Notes under the pieces: generated by a model | Databases searched by the model: none | What the model was told of the DNA's origin: nothing | What the model saw: only the letters and a program-made list of their open reading frames with translations | Shown: piece after piece, positions 38,566-42,515 of the stretch | Position numbering within the stretch: position 1 is the stretch's first letter | Layout: each line of letters opens with the position of its first letter | Made by a program: the position numbers and the translations under genes | Assembly: GCA_002706025.1 (NCBI GenBank) | Contig: PAJK01000083.1 | Location: 11,409 to 53,923 of the forward strand | Direction of reading: 5' to 3' | DNA length: 42,515 nt | Origin: Oceanospirillaceae bacterium | GTDB lineage: Bacteria; Pseudomonadota; Gammaproteobacteria; Pseudomonadales; Oceanobacteraceae

Positions 38566-39543
38566 TCAGAAGATCTCATTTGGTCTGAGTTCAAAATCTT
38601 CCGGTTGTGCGTTCAGAGCATCGTTCACAGCGGCGTCATCGGTTTCAATTTCCGGCACATCGTCATCGTCGCCCGGTTGTTTGCGCAGAATAATAATTTC
38701 TACCCGGCGATTACGTTCACGGGCTTCCGGACTGTCGTTGGCCACCAATGGCTGGGTGTCAGCGTGACCAACAATCTGGAAGCGGCTTTCGTCCATTTCC
38801 GGTGCGACAAATAATTCCTCTGCGAAAGCGGCCGCACGGGCGGATGACAGCGTCCAGTTACTGCGGAAACGACCGCCACTGACTGGAATATCGTCGGTAT
38901 GGCCTTCCACTGAGATCATGCCGGGAATGGTCACCAGTACCTCGCGGATTTTGTCGATCACCGGCAGAAATCTGTCTTCGATATAGTCAGAACCCGAACG
39001 GAAAGCGCCACGCTGCTGAATACGGATAATGATCTTTTTACCCACGGTTTCGATTTCGACCTGACCCTGAGCAATTTCATTTTCCAGTTTTGCAGCCATT
39101 TTCATGGCTTCCTCTTCGGTTTTTTCGTTCTCCATATCTTCTTTGGGGACGACCACTTCGCGGGTCAGTTCACCTTGATCACCCTGACGTTCTTCCTGTT
39201 GTGTCACTTCGTCCTGACACAGAACCTCCAGCGAACTTTTGGTGATGTCACTGGTTTTCTGCCGTACTTCGTTGATCGGCGTCGGTTCCGGAATGGACGG
39301 GCTGAAATGCCGGGCAATCACACTGGTGCCTTTGGGCGGATCGGATACGTTGACCACCGTCTGCACACCAAATGCCTGACGCAGCTCACCGGCCAGACGT
39401 TTGAACTTCAGTGCGTCCATCTCGGAGAAAGACAGCAGCAGCACGAAGAAACACATCAACAGCGACATCAGGTCGGCAAAGGTCGCCAGCCAACCCGGTA
39501 TCGCGGGACAGGGTGGGCATTCCTGTTCTTCTTCGGCAGACAT
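38566..39543 (-). CDS. pomB: Flagellar stator protein PomB (sodium-type MotB)
   Basis: A 325-residue protein with one membrane helix and a C-terminal OmpA-type peptidoglycan-binding domain. The helix TFADLMSLLMCFFVLLLSF places the ion-binding Asp at D24 and a Cys at C31, the same numbers as in Vibrio PomB; the segment up to LSFSEMDALKFKRLAGE is almost identical to PomB, so Na+ rather than H+ is the likely coupling ion. The OmpA domain has SVEGHTDDIPV and NWTLSSARA, then ERNRRVEIIIL. Between them is a long Glu-rich linker (about 110-170). The tail after the OmpA domain is very acidic (GDDDDVPEIETDD). Second gene of the operon, two bases from pomA. Confidence 0.92.
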   Translation of the reverse strand: MSAEEEQECPPCPAIPGWLATFADLMSLLMCFFVLLLSFSEMDALKFKRLAGELRQAFGVQTVVNVSDPPKGTSVIARHFSPSIPEPTPINEVRQKTSDITKSSLEVLCQDEVTQQEERQGDQGELTREVVVPKEDMENEKTEEEAMKMAAKLENEIAQGQVEIETVGKKIIIRIQQRGAFRSGSDYIEDRFLPVIDKIREVLVTIPGMISVEGHTDDIPVSGGRFRSNWTLSSARAAAFAEELFVAPEMDESRFQIVGHADTQPLVANDSPEARERNRRVEIIILRKQPGDDDDVPEIETDDAAVNDALNAQPEDFELRPNEIF

Positions 39544-39545
39544 GA

Positions 39546-40304
39546 TTACTCACCTGAACTTGTGCGTTTGCCTTCCTGAATGTAGGCCTGCAGCATGGAT
39601 TCAATCACACGCGGATTCTGACCACTCTGAATAGCCAGCAAGGCGTCGATAATCATAGATTTGAGACGGTCTTCTTCGTCCTTTCTGAGGGTCAGCTTGT
39701 CGCCTACTGGAAGGGCAAACATGGTCGCCATCATGGCGCCGTAGAGCGTTGTCAGCAGTGCAACCGCCATCGCCGGACCAATGGTTTTCGGATCGTCCAT
39801 GTTCGACAGCATGGCCACCAGACCAACCAGGGTACCGATCATCCCCATCGCCGGTGCTACGTCGCCGATGGCTTTAAAAATATTGATACCGATGTCATGG
39901 CGTTCACTGGCCTGCTTCATTTCTTTGCTCATCAGAGTGCGCACGACGTCCGGGTCATGGCCGTCGACCAGCAACTGAATGCCTTTGCCAAGAAAATCAT
40001 CACTGACTTCTTTACCTTCCAGCGACAGCAGGCCGCCTTTACGCGCCAGACCGGCAAGCTCGACAACTTCTTCAATGATGGTTTCCGGTTTGCTCAACTT
40101 GAATGAGAAGGCCTTGGCTGCCACTTTCACTGCGCCAAGAAACTGGCCCAGTTCGAATTTCATCATTACTGCGAAAATACTGCCGACGACCACGATCAGA
40201 ACCGACGGTATATTGATGAACATGCCGAGCTCCCCACCCAGCATCATGGCCATCACAACGATACCGAAGGCCCCGACCAGGCCAACTAATGATGCGAGAT
40301 CCAC
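39546..40304 (-). CDS. pomA: Flagellar stator protein PomA (sodium-type MotA)
   Basis: A 252-residue protein with four membrane helices that, with PomB, forms the ion-conducting torque unit. The closing GDVAPAMGMIGTLVGLVAML and GPAMAVALLTTLYGAMMA helices match Vibrio PomA nearly residue for residue; the cytoplasmic loop contains charged residues (RKGGLLSLEG, SKEMKQASERH) that contact FliG. I chose GTG 40304 (MDLASLVGLVG) because AAGGAG lies five bases upstream and the length fits; the TTG at 40325 would add seven residues encoded by the ribosome site itself. First gene of pomA-pomB-pilZ. Confidence 0.94.
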   Translation of the reverse strand: MDLASLVGLVGAFGIVVMAMMLGGELGMFINIPSVLIVVVGSIFAVMMKFELGQFLGAVKVAAKAFSFKLSKPETIIEEVVELAGLARKGGLLSLEGKEVSDDFLGKGIQLLVDGHDPDVVRTLMSKEMKQASERHDIGINIFKAIGDVAPAMGMIGTLVGLVAMLSNMDDPKTIGPAMAVALLTTLYGAMMATMFALPVGDKLTLRKDEEDRLKSMIIDALLAIQSGQNPRVIESMLQAYIQEGKRTSSGE

Positions 40305-40550
40305 AGTCGCTCCTTGGAAAATCAATTTTCAATGATTCTGAGTTTAGTCAAACATTTGTATTCTTCCTCAGCGCTGACGAATTTATTGGTAGGGAATCCG
40401 GGGTGTGGCATCTTTCCGCACGGCCGTACCTGCCGGCGGCCGCTTGACCCTGTACATGCATAGCGTTAGTGTTGCCGCGCCCTGCGCATGCCTCTGTCGA
40501 CGCAGGCTCTATTCCGGTACCCTGACACTGAATAACAGTGAGAGACCCCT
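40305..40550. promoter_or_regulatory. Divergent spacer between pomA and xseB
   Basis: A 246-base gap holding promoters for two divergent transcripts. Next to the pomA ribosome site there is a short inverted repeat GAAAAT-CA-ATTTTC (40317-40330). On the pomA strand TTGACT occurs just upstream, but no matching -10 box was clear. I saw no convincing sigma-28 or sigma-54 site. Confidence 0.3.
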
Positions 40551-40787
40551 ATGACCGACGGCAAGCCCGCATTTAATTTTGAACAGGCACTGCAGGAGCT
40601 GGAACAGCTGGTGGTGCGTATGGAAAGCGGCGAACTGACTCTGGAAGATTCATTACAGGCATTTGAACAGGGCATTGGCCTGACCCGTCAGTGTCAGCAG
40701 GCGCTGGCCAGTGCCGAACAGCGGGTACAGATACTGCTGGAACAGAATGGCAACAGTGTTGCGCAGCCATTCGATGACGGAGAATAA
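40551..40787 (+). CDS. xseB: Exodeoxyribonuclease VII small subunit
   Basis: A 78-residue helical protein that pairs with XseA to degrade single-stranded DNA. FEQALQELEQLVVRMESGELTLEDSLQAFEQGIGL is the family signature (first and second helices), followed by the QCQQALASAEQRV helix. First gene of the widespread xseB-ispA-dxs cluster; ispA begins one base after its TAA stop. Confidence 0.94.
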   Translation: MTDGKPAFNFEQALQELEQLVVRMESGELTLEDSLQAFEQGIGLTRQCQQALASAEQRVQILLEQNGNSVAQPFDDGE

Positions 40788-40788
40788 A

Positions 40789-41670
40789 ATGCAATCAGCC
40801 CTGCAAATCGCCCGTGAGCGTGTAGAGCAGCAACTGCAACAACACATCCGTCAGCTTGATTTACAGCACCAGCGTCTGGCTGAAGCCATGACCTATGGTG
40901 TGCTCAACGGCGGCAAGCGACTGCGCCCGTTTCTGGTGTATGCCACGGCAGAAGCGTTAGGCGGCAACCGCGAGCAGGCAGACAGCGCAGCGGTGGCGCT
41001 GGAAATGGTCCACAGCTACAGCCTGGTACACGATGATCTGCCGGCCATGGACGACGATGATCTGCGTCGTGGCAAACCGACCTGCCACATTGCCTTTGAT
41101 GAAGCCACCGCGATTCTGGCCGGTGACGGTCTGCTGACTGCAGCCTTTGAAATTCTTGCCAACGCGCCATATCAGAACGATGCCCAGCGTCTGACGCTGA
41201 TCCGCCTGCTGTCCAGCAATGCCGGTGGCGCCGGTATGGTGGCTGGCCAGAGTATCGATCTGACCAACGTCGGTAAGCAGATGACACTGGCGGAGCTGGA
41301 AAACATGCACCGTCACAAAACCGGAGCCCTGATCCGGGCGGCGGTTCTGATGGGCGCCTGTTGCGTGACAGAACAGCCGGACAGCGCAACGCTGGATTCT
41401 CTGACCCGTTACGCCGATGCCATCGGTCTGGCCTTTCAGGTATGGGATGACATCCTCGACATCGAAGGCGACACCTTGGTACTGGGTAAAAATCAGGGCG
41501 CGGACCTGGCGTTGAACAAGCCAACCTATCCGGCTCTGTTAGGTATGGACGGTGCCCGCAGTAAAGCGCTGGAGCTGGTGGATGATGCCATCGCCGCTCT
41601 GAGTGGTATTGATGGTGATGTCAGCGTGCTTAAGCAGCTGGCGGATTACATCATTACCCGTGATCACTAA
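40789..41670 (+). CDS. ispA: Farnesyl diphosphate synthase (polyprenyl synthetase)
   Basis: A 293-residue enzyme that condenses IPP with DMAPP and GPP to form farnesyl diphosphate. The first Asp-rich motif runs from D82 to D88 (DDLPAMDDDD, then RRGKPT) and the second from D220 to D224 (DDILD, then IEGD). GGKRLRPFL near 41-49 binds IPP. I chose ATG 40789: GGAG lies six bases upstream and the length is typical; the frame extends 26 codons into xseB. The next gene, dxs, supplies precursors for the same pathway. Confidence 0.95.
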   Translation: MQSALQIARERVEQQLQQHIRQLDLQHQRLAEAMTYGVLNGGKRLRPFLVYATAEALGGNREQADSAAVALEMVHSYSLVHDDLPAMDDDDLRRGKPTCHIAFDEATAILAGDGLLTAAFEILANAPYQNDAQRLTLIRLLSSNAGGAGMVAGQSIDLTNVGKQMTLAELENMHRHKTGALIRAAVLMGACCVTEQPDSATLDSLTRYADAIGLAFQVWDDILDIEGDTLVLGKNQGADLALNKPTYPALLGMDGARSKALELVDDAIAALSGIDGDVSVLKQLADYIITRDH

Positions 41671-41852
41671 ACAATCCGCCCATGTCAGAGCGGTAATGTA
41701 CTGTTCAGGCAACGCTGCATGGGCCTTGTCTGCAACTGTACTTGTCAGTAATCCCACAACGCTACTCATTGGCGGCAAGTGTCGGTAGAATGGCCTCCTT
41801 TTGTGACAGCGGACACTGGCCGTCACTGACATCCGACATACCGAAGTAGCCG

Positions 41853-42515
41853 ATGATTCTTACAGAGATCCCCGAAAACCGGCCTGACACGCCTCTGCTG
41901 GACACGATTAATTCACCGGCAGATCTGCGCGATCTGAATGCAGATCTGTTACCTCAGCTGTGCGCTGAGCTGCGTGAATATCTGGTCTACAGCGTTGGCC
42001 AGTCCGGCGGACATTTCGGCGCGGGTCTGGGCGTTGTTGAGCTGACCGTCGCCCTGCATCACGTCTTTAATACCCCGGATGACCGTCTGGTATGGGATGT
42101 GGGTCATCAGGCATATCCGCATAAAATTCTGACCGGCCGCCGCGAGCAGATGCCACTGATCCGCAGTGAAGTGGGCCCGGCAGCCTTCCCGACGCGTAAT
42201 GAAAGTGAATACGACACCTTCGGTGTTGGTCATTCCAGTACCTCTATCAGTGCTGCACTGGGCATGGCGCTGGCGGCGCGAGCCCAGCAGAACGACCGCG
42301 AGTGCATCGCTGTCATTGGCGATGGTGCTATGACCGCCGGTATGGCGTTTGAAGCTCTGGATCACGCCGGTCAGGAAAAGGCCGACATGCTGGTGATTCT
42401 GAACGACAACGATATGTCGATCTCCAACAATGTCAGCGCCCTGAACAAATACTTCACCCGTATCTGGTCGAGCCGCACCTACTCAGCCATGCGCGCCGGC
42501 AGTAAGCGCGTGCTG
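41853..42515 (+). CDS. dxs: 1-deoxy-D-xylulose-5-phosphate synthase, N-terminal part (3' end outside window)
   Basis: The frame is open from ATG 41853 to the last base, giving the first 221 residues of a protein usually about 620-640 long. It makes DXP from pyruvate and glyceraldehyde 3-phosphate using thiamine diphosphate, the entry step of the MEP isoprenoid pathway. Visible are [33 protein letters not shown] with the active-site His, [33 protein letters not shown], and the thiamine-binding motif starting GDGAM at 156 and continuing to NDNDMSIS. The ribosome site is weak. It follows ispA after 182 bases, which may hold its own promoter. Confidence 0.95.
   Translation, partial: MILTEIPENRPDTPLLDTINSPADLRDLNADLLPQLCAELREYLVYSVGQSGGHFGAGLGVVELTVALHHVFNTPDDRLVWDVGHQAYPHKILTGRREQMPLIRSEVGPAAFPTRNESEYDTFGVGHSSTSISAALGMALAARAQQNDRECIAVIGDGAMTAGMAFEALDHAGQEKADMLVILNDNDMSISNNVSALNKYFTRIWSSRTYSAMRAGSKRVL

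Noticed and set aside
41761-41800. TTGGCG and TAGAAT as a dxs promoter
   Set aside because: The spacing is only 11 bases, too short for a sigma-70 promoter; no better -35 was found.

Overview
The window reads as a chromosomal segment of a marine gammaproteobacterium, most likely of the Oceanospirillales type. This is inferred from gene order and gene content, not from a database match. The supporting signs are a pilMNOPQ-aroK-aroB-SPOR protein-gltB-gltD block divergent from a class A penicillin-binding protein, a PomA/PomB (sodium-type) flagellar stator, a seven-subunit-type Mrp antiporter operon, and the xseB-ispA-dxs cluster. GC content looks moderate (mid-50s per cent by eye). Coding density is high: no stretch over 300 bases lacks a gene. 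I see no tRNA, rRNA, CRISPR array, insertion sequence or prophage gene.

Layout: (1) 1-1263, the C-terminal part of a TonB-dependent receptor cut by the window edge, followed by three 17-bp tandem repeats and a terminator. (2) 1408-4360, serA and a divergent FAD-linked D-2-hydroxyglutarate dehydrogenase-like gene sharing a palindrome-rich intergenic region. (3) 4398-13613, mrcA divergent from the type IV pilus alignment genes pilMNOPQ, running into aroK and aroB. (4) 13665-21370, an AAA/SPOR-domain membrane protein, then gltB and gltD with a strong terminator. (5) 21435-24447, a VWA-domain lipoprotein and hemE. (6) 24660-30486, mrpA(B)CDEFG, a Na+/H+ antiporter operon with MrpB fused to MrpA. 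(7) 30623-34464, cheV, radA (opposite strand) and metY. (8) 34598-36715, three consecutive paralogous membrane proteins with invariant cysteines. (9) 36842-40304, a small TIGR02647-like protein, rsmE, and a pomA-pomB-PilZ stator operon on the minus strand. (10) 40551-42515, xseB, ispA and the start of dxs.

Functionally, most of the window is core housekeeping: serine, shikimate, glutamate, heme, methionine and isoprenoid synthesis, cell-wall synthesis, rRNA modification and DNA repair. Superimposed on this is surface motility (type IV pili, flagellar stator, CheV) and a sodium circuit in which Mrp exports Na+ and PomAB lets it back in to drive the flagellum.

The least explained parts are the tandem triplet of membrane proteins (34598-36715), the PilZ protein with a long insertion co-transcribed with the stator genes (37994-38548), and the VWA lipoprotein (21435-23081). 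Nothing here is a clear-cut new defence or mobile system; the triplet and the PilZ-stator operon are the best candidates for something undescribed.
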